Assembly (NCBI RefSeq): GCF_000003815.2
Contig: NC_049997.1
Span: forward strand, 14,696,213-14,760,212
DNA: 64,000 nucleotides
From: Branchiostoma floridae
Taxonomy: Eukaryota; Chordata; Leptocardii; Amphioxiformes; Branchiostomatidae
Direction: 5' to 3'
The position numbers were made by a program, and so were the translations under genes. How positions within the stretch are numbered: position 1 is the stretch's first letter; each line of letters begins with the position of its first letter. Shown here one piece after another: positions 32,401-44,300 of this stretch. Below the pieces are notes generated by a model, which was not told the DNA's origin, made no database searches, and saw only the letters and a program-made list of their open reading frames with translations.

Positions 32401-35400
32401 TAGCGTTTTTAAGTTAAAAGGAACACAAAAAGGAAGAAAGGTAAGGAAAAAGCTTGGCATGATTTTGCCCATATAAGGGGTGATAGTATTCAATAAATAA
32501 TTATTTGATGTACAGTTTAAGTTTTTACTCACGTCATCACTTCTAGAGGTCCTTTTCCTACTAGGAGGTCTCATTATCTCCTCCATGGTTGAATCTTTTC
32601 CGTCTTCCGATGCTGATGACATATGCGAGGCGCGGGAGCGTGAAGCTCGTGTGGACATCCGTCCTACCGTCTCCGCAACCTCGACTTTTTGCCGCGGGAG
32701 AACGGAAGATTTCCGCTTCATGGTGGCGACTTTGCAGGACAGGCGGACCGACTGGCGTTTGGAGCTCCGTCGGCTAGACCGTGTTGACCGTGTCGATCTG
32801 TTGCTCGTGTTTGAGATGTCAGACTTGGCTGTCTCCTCTTCCAAGCTGTCTTGTTCAACAGATTCTTGCATCATCTCCTCTTCTTCAACAGGAGCATCAG
32901 TTTTGGTAGCGCTGTCGGTTTCTGCGGCGTCCTTGCCTCCCATCCATTCTACGATCTTACTCGCTGCGGCTGACACAAACTGTCTTGCTTTTGAGCGTGT
33001 GCTTCTCATTGGCTGTTGCTGGGGGGCGGGGCTTGCCGCTAGCTGTGTCTTGGACTTCTGCTGTAGTTTGCCTGCTATTGGCTTCTTTAGCTGTTTCTGT
33101 GGCGTGTCGTCATCGGAAGAACTTACTATCATCTCTTCGTGTTTCTTGATAAGATCCTTGACAAAGCCGGTACCGGGGGTGGCTGGCTTCACTGGAGACG
33201 TTCGGACTTCTGGGAAGAAGCGCGTCTTGACACTTTCTGTCTCCATCTCTTCCACGTCCTCACTTTCACTTGTAGGCTTGTCGTCTCCCTCTGACATCTC
33301 GCTTTCTGTGGTCTCCTCAGATGGTTTGTCTGCGATCTTGATTTTGTTGGCTTGTCTCTTCTTTGCCGGAGACTTCTGAGTGTCTGATTCTGACTCCGAT
33401 CCTTTCTGCAGTCTAGTTTTGGTGCGGGTGGATCTGGCTGTCGTGGTTTCTTCGCCTTCCGTGTCGGTTTCCGATGAGGCCATTGCTGTGTCGGATTCGG
33501 ACTTCTTTTGTAGTCTAGTTTTGGTGCGAGTGGACCTGGTTGTTGTACCTACTTCTTCGCCTTCGGTGTCGGTACCACTTTTGCCAGATGCCATTGCCTT
33601 GTCAGACTCATCTTCTGATTTCTTTTGCAATCTGGTTTTAGTGCGTGTCAAACGGGTTGCTGTAGCAGTTACTTCGCTTTCGGTGTCAGTCCCGCTTTTG
33701 CCAGGTGCCATTTCTGCGCCAGCCTCTGATTCCGTTTGCAGTCTAGATTTGGTACGCGTAGACCTGTTTGTTGCAACAGATTCCTCGCTTTCTGTGTCGG
33801 TCCCACTTTTGCCAGATGCCTTTGCATTATCCAACTCGGGTTCAGACCCCTTCTTGACTCTTTTAGATGGTGGTATATGCTCTGTTGTTTCTTCACCCTC
33901 TGTATCAGTACCAGTGCTACTTTGCGTGAGGTTTCTCTGCCTTGATGCACGAGTTGCTCTGGTTGGTCGGATGACCGTCACCTCTGCTTCGGAATCGGAC
34001 TCTGTGGTATTTCCGCCCCGTGTGCGAGTAGAGCGTGTGGTCTTGGGGGGAGGCGGCTGGGCAAAGCTCACTGATTGGCTGGCGTGCGTAGGGGGAGGAG
34101 TCTTGCAGTCTTCCACCTTCTGTGTGGGGATGTTCAGGGTTGCCTTGAGCAGTTCTGTCTCAGAGATGGCCTTGAGTTCGTGGGCGTTTGATCTCCGCAT
34201 GGCTCTACTCCGTCTAGAAGCAGAGCTCCTGGACAAGGAAACAAACATTTCATGGCACTTAGTATATTCAAGTGCTTGTGTTCCGACCTATCAGCCCAAG
34301 GTTTCTAAAGCAAACTTTATGCAAGGCATGTTTTAGGATGGACCGAAGCCACAAGGCATAACTCTAGATCTGTGCTGTTCATTGGACTTTCATTGACATA
34401 TATGTGTATATGCACAAGTCTAATACATGTATTGAGAAACTACTTTAACCTTCAATTTAAAGTTAGCTGTTTGGCACTTATTTTGTATTGGTTACTGTGT
34501 CTTTCAGGAGGGAGAATGTTGAGAACAAAGAAGAGAACCCTGTTTTATGTGCCAAGAAGATACCTGTACTACTAGTATTTCTGTACTAGTAATTCAAGGT
34601 TAAATTGATTTTTTTTATATTACCTCCTTTTAGCTGCAGGCTCCACATTTTCTTCCTCCTCCTCTACTTCTGGTAGTTTCCGGATGCGTCTCCGGCGGTT
34701 CTTGGCTGATGGCGTCTTGGGCAGCAACTCTGGTTCTTTCCTGTACATGTTAAATGAAAAATTATTTGCATGGACTGGAGTTGAGACATTCAAGTTTAAA
34801 AACTAAAAAAGTGCAAAAAGACAAAAGATGGTGGATGCCATTTGAAACATCTGACCATTTTCAAAATCATATCCAGTTGCTTGAGTAACTGCTTTTTTGG
34901 CGTAAAAAATTGCATATTTTCCAAAACAAATTTTATCCAGAATTCGGCACACAAAGATCACTAAAGGTAATCTGCAGTATAGCAATTCTACCTACTTAGT
35001 GTCTTACTGTAGTTTTATAATCTCCAAGCAGATCCTACGGTAGCATAAGATAGTATCAAAGGCTGGCAGAGGAGTGAAGCCGGCCTAGGAGTGTGTTTGG
35101 CTACCGGGGCAAATGGACACCTCTTGGCAGACTACACTCCTTGGCCAGTTTGGTACTATTTCATGCCATTGTAGGATCTGCTTGGAGATTAGTAGTTTTA
35201 GACAATTTAGATTGAGTTCACACGTCTCCAGACAACAAACTACGACATTAACTGATTAACTCATCATTAAGCAATTAGCATTTGAATGGCCATTCTCACA
35301 GATTTGCTTTGTGCCATAAGCCCCACATTCTAATTAATGCATCTGGCATGTTAGGGCATGTTCTACTGTGGACAGAAATGGGATAATCCTCCATTGTGAA

Positions 35401-36188
35401 CTGTCTTTTCTGTATTTTCATTTATTTTTGTTGAAGAAGGGTAAGGACGGTTTTCAGTTGAAATTATGTTCAGCATTATTTGCTGTGTAGTCACCATGAA
35501 CATTTAAAATTTGCTCACCTGGCAAAGGACTTCTTGGCCACCTCCAGGACTTCGTTCAGCCATGTCATGTGCTCCTCCTCAAACGTCTTGTTGAAGTCCG
35601 CCAGTTGTGATGTCATGAACTTGTGCAGACGCAGTCCAACTGGAAACAAAGAAAGCAACTTCTAATCAAAGACAAAGACTTCATATGTCAGCTTTAGATG
35701 TTTTGTGTCAAACTACAACAGTCAAATCTACATGCACTGTATGGATTTAGTTCATAACATTACATGGGCTGCTTTTTATTGTTATACCGATACTGCCAAG
35801 TGTACAGCAAAAATTGTACTAAGTTAGTGAACTGGACATTTACGTATAAATTTATTTCAAGTAGAGTACATGGACCAGTGCAGGTTAGGTGCAGGTAGAC
35901 ACTAGAAATACCTGCACAGCTCAAATTTTACCTGCACTAACCTGCATATGCAGTGGTATATTTTGAGCCCTGACTATGTTTGTAAGTTATTTTGTAAAAT
36001 TGTCTTACACACACTGTACAGTTTCACACACAAAACGTAAACTGAAGTTCCTACCTGTGCCTGAAGAACTCTAGTAGTATCTACTCTAAAGGGCTGAGAA
36101 AATCATTAATAAAAATTTGACGATCAGACTTCAGAGTGTACTTACGTGTGTGTGTCAGCACTGTGCTGTTGCTTGGTTCTCTCGGCAT
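26427..36188 (-). CDS. INCENP: Inner centromere protein, chromosomal passenger complex scaffold
   Basis: Coding exons 36188-36146, 35639-35519, 34740-34624, 34228-32533, 32377-32241, 32053-31960, 31786-31748, 31407-31273, 30850-30741, 30557-30314, 29847-29642, 29196-29055, 28684-28484, 27651-27501, 26602-26427; phases join to about 1203 aa (human about 918). The N-terminal CEN box (TWLNEVLEVAKKSFARKEPE, then KTPSAKNRRRR) would bind survivin/borealin. The 565-codon exon 4 is a Ser/Thr/Asp/Glu-rich disordered region with four tandem repeats. SFIKRNTPVK matches the conserved central motif. Residues about 795-1060 are a long charged helix (EEEAERRAREE style), the single alpha-helix region. The C-terminal IN-box has HSDDSTDDEDQPRKKIPRWA, then KRTSSAVWNSP with the TSS motif that Aurora B phosphorylates (family knowledge). 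The donor of exon 9 (gttcgt) is weak. Confidence 0.95.
27876..28290 (-). mobile_element. Full-length tRNA-derived SINE in an INCENP intron
   Basis: On the minus strand the head reads accgcgtggcgcagtggcag (A-box) and gtgttcgaatccagc (B-box), followed by cttgtgcccttgggaaaggc, the signature text shared with copies at 42288, 49680 and 59195. At about 415 bp it is the longest copy here. It creates open frames on both strands that are not genes. Confidence 0.85.
29885..30232. repeat. 85-bp tandem repeat, about four copies, in an INCENP intron
   Basis: The word aagggaaacttttcac/t recurs at 30033, 30118 and 30203, exactly 85 bp apart; a more diverged first copy starts near 29885. Each unit is built from sub-blocks resembling ttttcatggggacatttttgc, suggesting an older period of about 25-30 bp. 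It fills most of the 466-bp intron 29848-30313. Confidence 0.9.
30955..31190 (-). repeat. Dispersed intronic repeat (CCTGTCAC / CATGACCTG family)
   Basis: Related text is found at 29345-29575 and 48690-48830 (same orientation as each other) and at 41560-41960: gacctggaatrtctg, caactctg, cctgtcact, agcatatgg. No TIR or tRNA box was identified, so the class is unknown. Confidence 0.5.
33370..33870 (-). repeat. In-frame tandem repeat within INCENP exon 4
   Basis: Four units of about 35-39 residues, each with GTDTE(S/G)E, a Thr-rich spacer and RSTRTKTRLQKKSE. The nucleotide anchor (on the plus strand tgcagtctagttttggtgcg and variants) recurs near 33405, 33510, 33627 and 33738. A more diverged unit precedes it. 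Confidence 0.85.
35018..35191. mobile_element. MITE, TCTCCAAGCAGAT-TIR family, copy B
   Basis: A 174-bp element with 21-bp perfect TIRs (TAATCTCCAAGCAGATCCTAC). Interior motifs gatagtatcaaaggctggc and ctccttggccagtttggtac are shared with 61561-61706. Confidence 0.85.
35845..35972. mobile_element. CAGGGCTCGAAAT-family fragment, TGCAGGT version
   Basis: Right end tattttgagccctg with subterminal gtgcaggttaggtgcagg / acctgcactaacctgcatat. It is nearly the same as the right half of 62203-62874, from gacattta(c/t)gtataaa onward. The left end is not found. Confidence 0.7.
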
Positions 36189-36231
36189 GATGATGATTAT
36201 ACTTCTCCTCTTCTTCACTCCAATATAAAAT
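36189..36231 (-). other. INCENP 5' UTR part of first coding exon
   Basis: A strong acceptor (ttttgtctttccag, minus strand) precedes 36231, so the ATG-containing exon starts there and a non-coding exon should lie upstream. A candidate donor (CTAG|gtaggt) ends that exon at 36390. Confidence 0.5.
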
Positions 36232-36389
36232 CTGGAAAGACAAAAATGAACAGTTAGATTTTTCAAAACAGTTTCTGGTTGACAAGGCACATGCACGAGC
36301 TTGACAAAAACCGAAACAAAGTACGCTCGTTTAACTATGTTTTCTTGACTTCTGTAATATTCTCGTGCAAATATATAAGTTTTACCTAC

Positions 36390-36860
36390 CTAGCTCATAT
36401 AGATTTGTCCTAATACCGATGCCTTGGGGCCGGCAAAGGTAAAAATTACTCCTGTTCCTCCGTCGGCAACAACCTTCTTCTGTTGGAACTCGAGAAAATG
36501 GTGTCTTCCGTTAGTTCCCGGATTTCAAATTTCGTGTCACCCAGCTAACCAATCACAGCTCAGTATTTCTGACGTGACCTTTCCGTGAACTCTCAAACAA
36601 CCAAAAATATTTGAATACGTTTAATATTCTCCATAGTTTTATATATTGTTTATATGTAGATGAATAATTATCTTTAAAGATACCAATTTGAGAATTTCTA
36701 TGGAAAATTTCAGATTTAGTAAAGTCTCACCGACTCTCGTAGTCACGTGGTATAATTGAGCGTTTTGTGCGAGAGTTGGCCACGTCTACTGTCCGGACCG
36801 GGAAAGACTCAGAAGAGTCGGTGGTTTCGGGATTTTCTTAAATATTTAACACATTGACAG
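36390..36860. promoter_or_regulatory. Bidirectional INCENP/COPB1 promoter with first non-coding exons
   Basis: INCENP (minus) and COPB1 (plus) diverge here. An inverted-or-direct CCAAT box (taaccaatcac, 36547-36557) and an E-box CACGTG (36744-36749) are visible; no TATA box is seen. On the plus strand an exon ends at 36860 (attgacag|gtaagt), the non-coding first exon of COPB1, spliced to 38361. NF-Y sites are common in head-to-head housekeeping promoters (general knowledge); activity is inferred. Confidence 0.55.
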
Positions 36861-37247
36861 GTAAGTTACACTTGTTTTGAGGTATTAAGGATTCATTTAA
36901 ACAGCATCACTAGGTGTTCATTGTTGTTTTAGGCCTTGTGACCCAATTTGCTAAAGTAGAAGACAGGCCAAACCGGCATGCCCCCCTCCCCCTTTGAAAC
37001 CGACGTGTCCGTCTTCCCAAGTCTGGATAACTTCACGTTCTGAATAATTTTGGAAGGAATGAAACTATTTCGGACCTCCAAAGACGAAAAGAAACATACA
37101 TATCTCATCAAGAATAAGAATAATTATATACCACAGCCGTTGCTTCGAATATTCAAGGAAATATAAATGTTGTAGGATAATTCTACAGTAGGATTCTAGG
37201 AAGGTATTTTGAACTCTACACACCTTCAAAGTGACACAAAACTTACC

Positions 37248-38034
37248 CAGGGCTCGAATTAACCACTTGCCCACCCCTGCCGTGCAAGTAGTTTTCTCTG
37301 TGCGCAAGTTGTTCAGAAAGTCAGGTTGCGCACGGCGCAACTTTATTTTTGGGTAAACAAAACAATCCTTAAGTTACAGGCCCTTTACTAAAAAGATATC
37401 AGAAAATGTACACCCTGTTTTGGGGATGAACGCCTTTGGTAAGCCCTAATTTTCAAAGTTCCAAATTTGCGGATTTCAGCCGCTATAGAGCCGCCATTTT
37501 AAATCTACCTTCAAGTCTCGCGCAAAATCTCGCACTAACTCACATCTCGCGAATTGTGAGAGTCGCACCCCATTGGCCAATTCGGCGTGACGTAGAGCGC
37601 CTGGGCGCTGCTATAGGTGGAATATCTGATGACCCAACGCTGTGTTCACAGGAAAAATCACGCAGCAAGGCATGAAAAATCATTGACTGCCTAACGTCCT
37701 TGCCGATAAGTACAATGAGATAATTGATAAGTACAGTCAAACCTGTCTATAGCGGCCACTCAAGGGACCGGACAAATTTGGCCACTATAGACAGGTGGCC
37801 TCTGTATAGAGGTGGCAACTTGTAGATAAAATACCCAAGGGACCGACAAAAAGTGGCCACTATGGACAGGTGGTCCCTCTGTAGAGGTGGCCCCTAATAC
37901 AGGTTTGACTGTAGCTAATTTGGAGAGAGTAACAACTTGGAAGTGGCGCAACCTGAAATGCTGATGGCGCAAGTTAGTTTTTGATTCAGGTTGCCGCCTG
38001 CGCAACCTGGCTAAAAAAAGTATTTCGAGGCCTG
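37248..38034. mobile_element. CAGGGCTCGAAAT-family element, GCGCAACC version, COPB1 intron 1
   Basis: Left end CAGGGCTCGAATTAACC, right end TATTTCGAGGCCTG, flanked by a 5-bp direct repeat TTACC. Subterminal zones carry gcgcaagttg/gcgcaacctg words in both orientations. A second MITE (37732-37913) is inserted inside. Confidence 0.85.
37732..37913. mobile_element. TA-flanked MITE (TACAGTCAAACCTG ends), nested
   Basis: A 182-bp element with ends TACAGTCAAACCTG ... CAGGTTTGACTGTA. It contains a twofold block around gtggccactatagacaggtgg and gtggccactatggacaggtgg. TA at both ends suits a Tc1/mariner-type target. Confidence 0.8.
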
Positions 38035-38103
38035 TTACCTTACGTCTACTTTGACATACACTAATATTTTGCATGTAGCGTCCATGCACTAAGTGTACGT
38101 ACA

Positions 38104-38293
38104 TACTTTGTAAATGCAGTTAAGTTGGTGGGGCTTTGATTTCGCGGTAGCGGGAAAAAGGACTGTTCGTGGTAGCACCAAGAACTGTAAATTTATCTCT
38201 TAGTCTTACTGCCATAGAATAATGTTCGCAGTAAATTTGCAACACGAAAACCGCGAACATAAAACCACAGCGCAAATTTCTGCATTTACAGTA
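38104..38293. mobile_element. MITE, TACTGTAAATGCA family
   Basis: TACTTTGTAAATGCAG at the left and TGCATTTACAGTA at the right, with cgcggtagcgggaaaaagg and accgcgaacataaaacc inside. It ends only about 70 bp before the second COPB1 exon (38361). Confidence 0.75.
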
Positions 38294-38374
38294 CATGTAC
38301 TTGTGTCTGGAATTATAGCAAACACTCTTAGTTAATTTCGACCTGTATGTGATTTTCAGGATCAGAAGTCAAGA

Positions 38375-41300
38375 TGACGACCGCTGCAGAACAGCCATGT
38401 TACACTCTCATCAACATCCCTTCTGATGCAGAGCCTCCCACAGAACTGCAGCTCAAGACTGATCTGGGTATGGTTTGTTACTTTGTATTACATATAACCA
38501 GTAACCTGCCTTATGGCGTAACACACCAGGTTTGTAGTACTTGGTACTGAGGGGTACAAGCAGCATATCTGAGGAGATTTGATTGATCCACTTGCACGAT
38601 AAGTGTAGTGGGTTCTTCTGCATGCTCGAAGTGTGGCTCTCCTCAAACTACCAGTAGGACCTTTATTAAAAACTTAAACGTCACATCAGACTGATGTCGC
38701 AGTAGCTAGATTATAAGGTACTTATTGTCACGTTAGTGAAGTGAGCATATATATGTTAAGTACTTTTCCTAAGGTGAATGTCAGAGCATATTACTGATGT
38801 GATGAGGGGATTCTTACCCTAGTCCCAGAATCTATTATGAACTTCGAGTCAAGCAACCTACTGTTATGCTACTCAATACCCAATTACGGTATAGGTTAGG
38901 GTAAATTCTCTACTCTAAATTTTTTGTTGTACAGTGTTGTTTGGGGACTTAATAGGTATTTGGCATTTTCCTGTATTGCATTTTCACTTTCACTTTTTCC
39001 AGTACATTTCCTTGTCGGGGTAGACATTTCCCTGTATTGACATGTAAGACTTTTTTTCACAAATGTTCCATGTGTTCCTACCAACAGAGAAGGGAGATGT
39101 TCGTACCAAGACAGAAGCCCTGAAGAAGGTTATCCACATGATCCTGAATGGAGAGAAGATGCCTTCTCTACTCATGACTATCATCAGGTATGTAAACTGG
39201 AAAGGCCCCATTTTTAAAGAAAATGCAGAATGTTTCCTGGATAAGAAAAGTTGTAAGAAAAGAAATGAAGAAAGCTGATAGTCAAACATCATTGGTGATT
39301 TTTAGTGTTATTAACTGTTTAAGCCTACTCAAAGTAATCACTCTGAGTTTTGATAGATGATGGAAGAAACAAAAAAAACAAGCCAGTAAAAACAATATGT
39401 TTTCCTTCGGAAACATCATAAGGATGCTAGAAAAGACATGCAGCAATGAATGTTACTACGTGGGTTTCTGTCCTGAAGATATATGCTCAGTTGTGTTTAT
39501 TTTGTTTGTTTGTTTTATCTATTTGCACAGCAAAATATTAAATAAAACATTGTTAGATTGTACAAACACAATGAATTGATCAGGTGCAGGAAGAGGGGAA
39601 AAGCATATGGAGCCATGAATATCTGTTTGGTACAAGTTTTACCTAATAATGAAAATAGCTACGTGTATTACTATAATACCAAAAAGACAAAGTATACTTA
39701 ACCATTACTACTAGTTTGAGCTTTAGAGATTTTTATCTCTACCATAAGGTTTGTGATGCCACTACAAGACCACACCATTAAGAAACTGCTGCTGATTTTC
39801 TGGGAAATTGTGCCCAAGACTGGACCAGACGGCAAGATGCTCCACGAGTTCATCCTTGTCTGTGACGCCTACAGAAAGGTAAGCCACTTAAAACATCTTA
39901 AAAGTTTGTGGAAACAACCTTTTTTATGTCAAGAGCAGTTAGATTGTTTGTTCTGTATAACTTATATATCTTTGGCATGATGTAGTTCCAGCTCCAACCC
40001 ATGTTTAAAATGTCTGTATACATCATTTGATTCTGGTCTTCATATTTTGTTTTTTCATAGCATCATCAAGTTTTATAGCTCAACTGTACATCTTGAAATA
40101 TTCATGGCCTTTTTATTTGTGGTTTTCATGTTGCCCTATCTATCGCAAATTTTTCAATTTGTTACTAATGTTGAACATAATTGTTTTGATTGCAAATGTA
40201 ATACACAGCAAAAACCTCTTATCCTTCTCTACCAGAGAGAAATTGGGAAAAAGTGGGAAAATAATAAATTATTGAATTCACAGTACCTCTATTAGGATAT
40301 CTTTGCTGTCTAGAATATCTCATTCTGTCAATCATATGATGTAAATAATGATGTGTCATTTTTGTTCAGGACCTTCAACATCCCAACGAGTTCATACGCG
40401 GTTCCACGCTGCGTTTCCTGTGCAAGCTGAAGGAGTCGGAGTTATTGGAGCCCCTCATGCCGTCCATCCGCACCTGTCTGGAACATCGACACTCCTATGT
40501 GCGCAGGAATGCCGTCCTGGCCATCTTCACCATTTACAAGTCAGTCTTTTTTGGCAACACCTTGTGGGTGGAGCCTCTTATTTCATCGTTGAATCGCCAC
40601 AGATGATTTTTTTATAAACATGTAAGCAGGGCTGGAAATATCACCTGCGTATGCAGGTTAATGCAGGTAAAGGTTGGGCTGTGCAGGTATTTCTGTCTGC
40701 ACCTAACCTGCACCAGGCTTTTGAGACTTGTCCCATACATGAGAAATGACACAGCTGATCACAATGAGGACAGTAATGGTGATCACTGATAGTAAAGTAA
40801 TTATTGTGAGTACATCAACATGTAACTTTTTATTCAGTTTCTATGCAAGGCAGTTTTCTCTTATATTTGTTGTTAGTAAACAGGTGTACAAAATATGTTC
40901 AAAAGGCTGTTTTATCCACTTTTGGGGTGTATTTGAGTGGTGCAGGTAACATTTCTCTAATGTGCAGGTAATTTCAAAAGTTAGTCGGAATTGTTGCAGG
41001 TAGACAGTATTTCGAGCTCTGTATTAAGCCTTATTAGATAGAAGAAAGTCTTTCTTGTTCATACCTTGTGGGTGTAGCCTTCTATGTAATGAATGGTGAA
41101 CAGACAATTTGATTAAAGATAAAATCACAACAACCAATAAGCATTCAATTTGTTTGATTGTATTTTTGTAGGAACTTTGACACCTTGATTCCTGATGGCC
41201 CAGAGCTGATCCACAACTTCTTGGAACAAGAACAGGACGCCTCCTGCAAGAGGAACGCCTTCATGATGCTCATCCATGCTGATCAGGTAAGACAGAAAAC

Positions 41301-44300
41301 TGTGGTGAGATACCAGAAAACTCTGATAAGAGACCACATTTGGTTAAAATCATGGTACTGCATTCTACAGTTCAAAGGATGGCATAGTGGGTGATTGTGG
41401 TCCTTTTTTTTTTTTACACAGGAACGAGCGCTGGACTACCTGAGCACCTGCATTGACCAGCTGCATACCTTTGGCGACATTCTACAGTTGGTGATTGTAG
41501 AGCTGGTGTACAAGGTAGGCAGTACTAGGCACTGTACAACACAGTGATTATTTCTTTCTGTACACAGCTAGGTTTGTCCTGGTTATAGATTCTGCTCTGT
41601 TTTATCTGTAACATGGATGATGGAATGCGTTGTTTTCGGTGTGTCCGTGTTCCACATTATGTATTTTCCATATGATTATGAATGCAATGTGATAGGAAGT
41701 GTCAGGAAACTATTTGTCAGAATGACAGCAAGTGTAGATCAGAGTTGGCAGAATTTTTGTGAAGGAACAGACATTCAAATCAATGAGAATGCGTAGTTTA
41801 TGGGGGTAAATGTTTTCGATGTGTTGCTTTGTGTTTCTGCATTATGTATTTTCTAGTCACATTGACCTTAGAGTAAAGGAGGAAAGGTTAGGGTTTCCAA
41901 ACACGCCAGAGTGACAGGAAGCGAAGTTCAGAGTTGGCAGAATTAGTGAATTATCGGTTGAGACATATTTCTTATCATTGGGTCAATAAAAAAAGCCTCC
42001 TGGTTATTTCTGCAGTAGTTTCCCACGGGTGATCAGTTTCAGTTCAGTTCAGTTCAGTGATGAAGGCAGCCAAACTTGCTGACTCGTGTGTAAAATGACA
42101 CCTGTCCATCATGTGTTCCGCAGGTGTGCCACGCTAACCCAAACGAGCGCGCTCGCTTCATCCGCTGTATCTACAACCTGCTGAACTCGTCTAGCCCGGC
42201 CGTGCGCTACGAGGCGGCGGGAACACTGGTCACCCTGTCCAGTGCACCCACTGCCATCAAGGTACAGAACTTTATTATTTACAGTTCTAGGATCGAATCT
42301 GATGATGTGCCACCGATCTTGTGCCCTTGTGAAAGGCACTTTACATGGCTTTTTTCACTTAACTGAAAATGAGTACCTAGCTTTAGCTAGGGCCGTCCTT
42401 CGGATAGGACATTAAATGGAGGTCATGTAATTGAGGAGAGCCACACCTCAAGCATATTAAAAACTGTACTTAAAAAAAAAAGAGTAGGGGACCTTCCCAG
42501 AGTGCGTGGATCAAATAATTCTGTACAGATATGCAGCTTGTACTCTTCAGTGTGTTACCAGTTATGCAAAACAAACAAGCAAACAAAAAAATATAATGTT
42601 TCATGTCATTTGCTATTTTCCAGGCTGCAGCAAGCTGCTACATTGAGCTGATTGTGAAGGAGAGCGACAACAACGTCAAGCTCATCGTTCTGGACAGGCT
42701 CATCGCCCTGAAGGACAACCCGCAACACGAGAGGGTACTGCAGGTATGCAACCACTCCGATTCAACAATCGGTTTGTGTTTTTGAGAGTTTTAAGTTAAA
42801 ATGGATCATTCTAAGGTATCACGAGGGGCAAAATTACTGTCAGAGAGCTCACAGTAGAAGACTGTAACCAAAGATCACCTAGTGGCATCCCTGGTCAATC
42901 AGAATTTCATGCTTGTCAAAGGATCTGCTCCCTAGTGTAAAGGCGTCTAGTGCGTCCAATTTCTTGTTATTTTAAGAAAAGTGCGTCCAAATGACGCCAT
43001 GACGCATGCCTGGCTAAAAGCCTGATCAAAACATAACACAGATTTACTAAACTGTATACCTTTGCATGTTCTTCTCTAATGCAAAAACTACTCAGTACAT
43101 TATGATTGGATGGTGAATGTTTCAGTAGTATATAATACATTCTGGTTAACCAGCCTCTCTATCTGTGTTGCATGCATCCTTTGTTCACCTCAGGAACAAG
43201 TAAGTCCTTCCCCTTGTCTCGCTGTAAATGCAGCTGTAGACATCTAACCCCTTGAAGCCCCTGTCACACATTTGGGACCTTTCCACCACTTTGCTTGGTA
43301 CTGACCATTGAACTTTAAACTTCTAGACCACTCTGCAGGCAGAAAGCCTGAATGGAGCTGGCGGTTGCACATGAAAGTCATTGCAAAACATAAAAAATTT
43401 GATGATTAAAATAGACATAATAATTACACATAATTCAAAATTAGAAGCATCTACATGTTGATACTGTGTTTGGAATAGCCTGGAATACATCCTACTTTAG
43501 CTCCATTTCCAAAATCTGACTTTCCCGAATTTGATTTGAAAGAAAAGAAGATTTTTGGCGGATTCAGATGCTTTTTAACTATAAGAAGAAGAAGGCAACC
43601 TTGTTCACTAACTCCAAACCACAAATGACCTTGTTGATGTCTAAGCCTAACTCCCAACGTTAACCATGCTCTGGAGAAGGTTGGGAGACCATGGTTGACT
43701 ATGTGTGACAGGGACTTTATTCTAAACTAAAGAATAAAAAGAACTGTAACTTTTGCTGCAGGCTTCTAAGCATTGGTGGAGGCAGCCGAAGTTACCGACT
43801 CACTGTAAAATTACGAGTCAATCATGTGTTTTGGTTGTTGTCTCCAGGACCTTGTGATGGACATCTTACGTGTGCTGTCCACACCGGACTTGGAGGTCCG
43901 GAAGAAGACACTGAACTTGGCTCTTGACCTGGTGTCTTCAAGGAATGTTGAGGAGGTAGGCCAAGTTGTCATCTGTCTACCAGGAAAATCATACACAAAT
44001 ATTCCAGCATATAATATGTGTATATTTGAAGTAACAGCTGTTGTTATCTTTTATGAAAGCTGTAGATAAGTGGTTTGGATACTGTCATTCCTGAAATTTT
44101 CGTGATGTTTTTTGTTTTTGCAGTGAGCTTCACCGCAAAGACAAATCCATAAAAGCGCTGGTCTGTAATGCACAGTATTTGACTATATGTCTATAGTGCT
44201 ATCATGAACATAAAACCACTGGGAACACTATCATCTCATTCACAGTGTATTAGTTGGAAGATAATAATAGATAATCGAAATAACCTAAACCACATAAATT

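Noticed and set aside
32585-34336. Long plus-strand open frames (about 260 and 320 codons)
   Set aside because: They are antisense shadows of INCENP exon 4; repeats and Ser-rich codons leave the opposite strand open.
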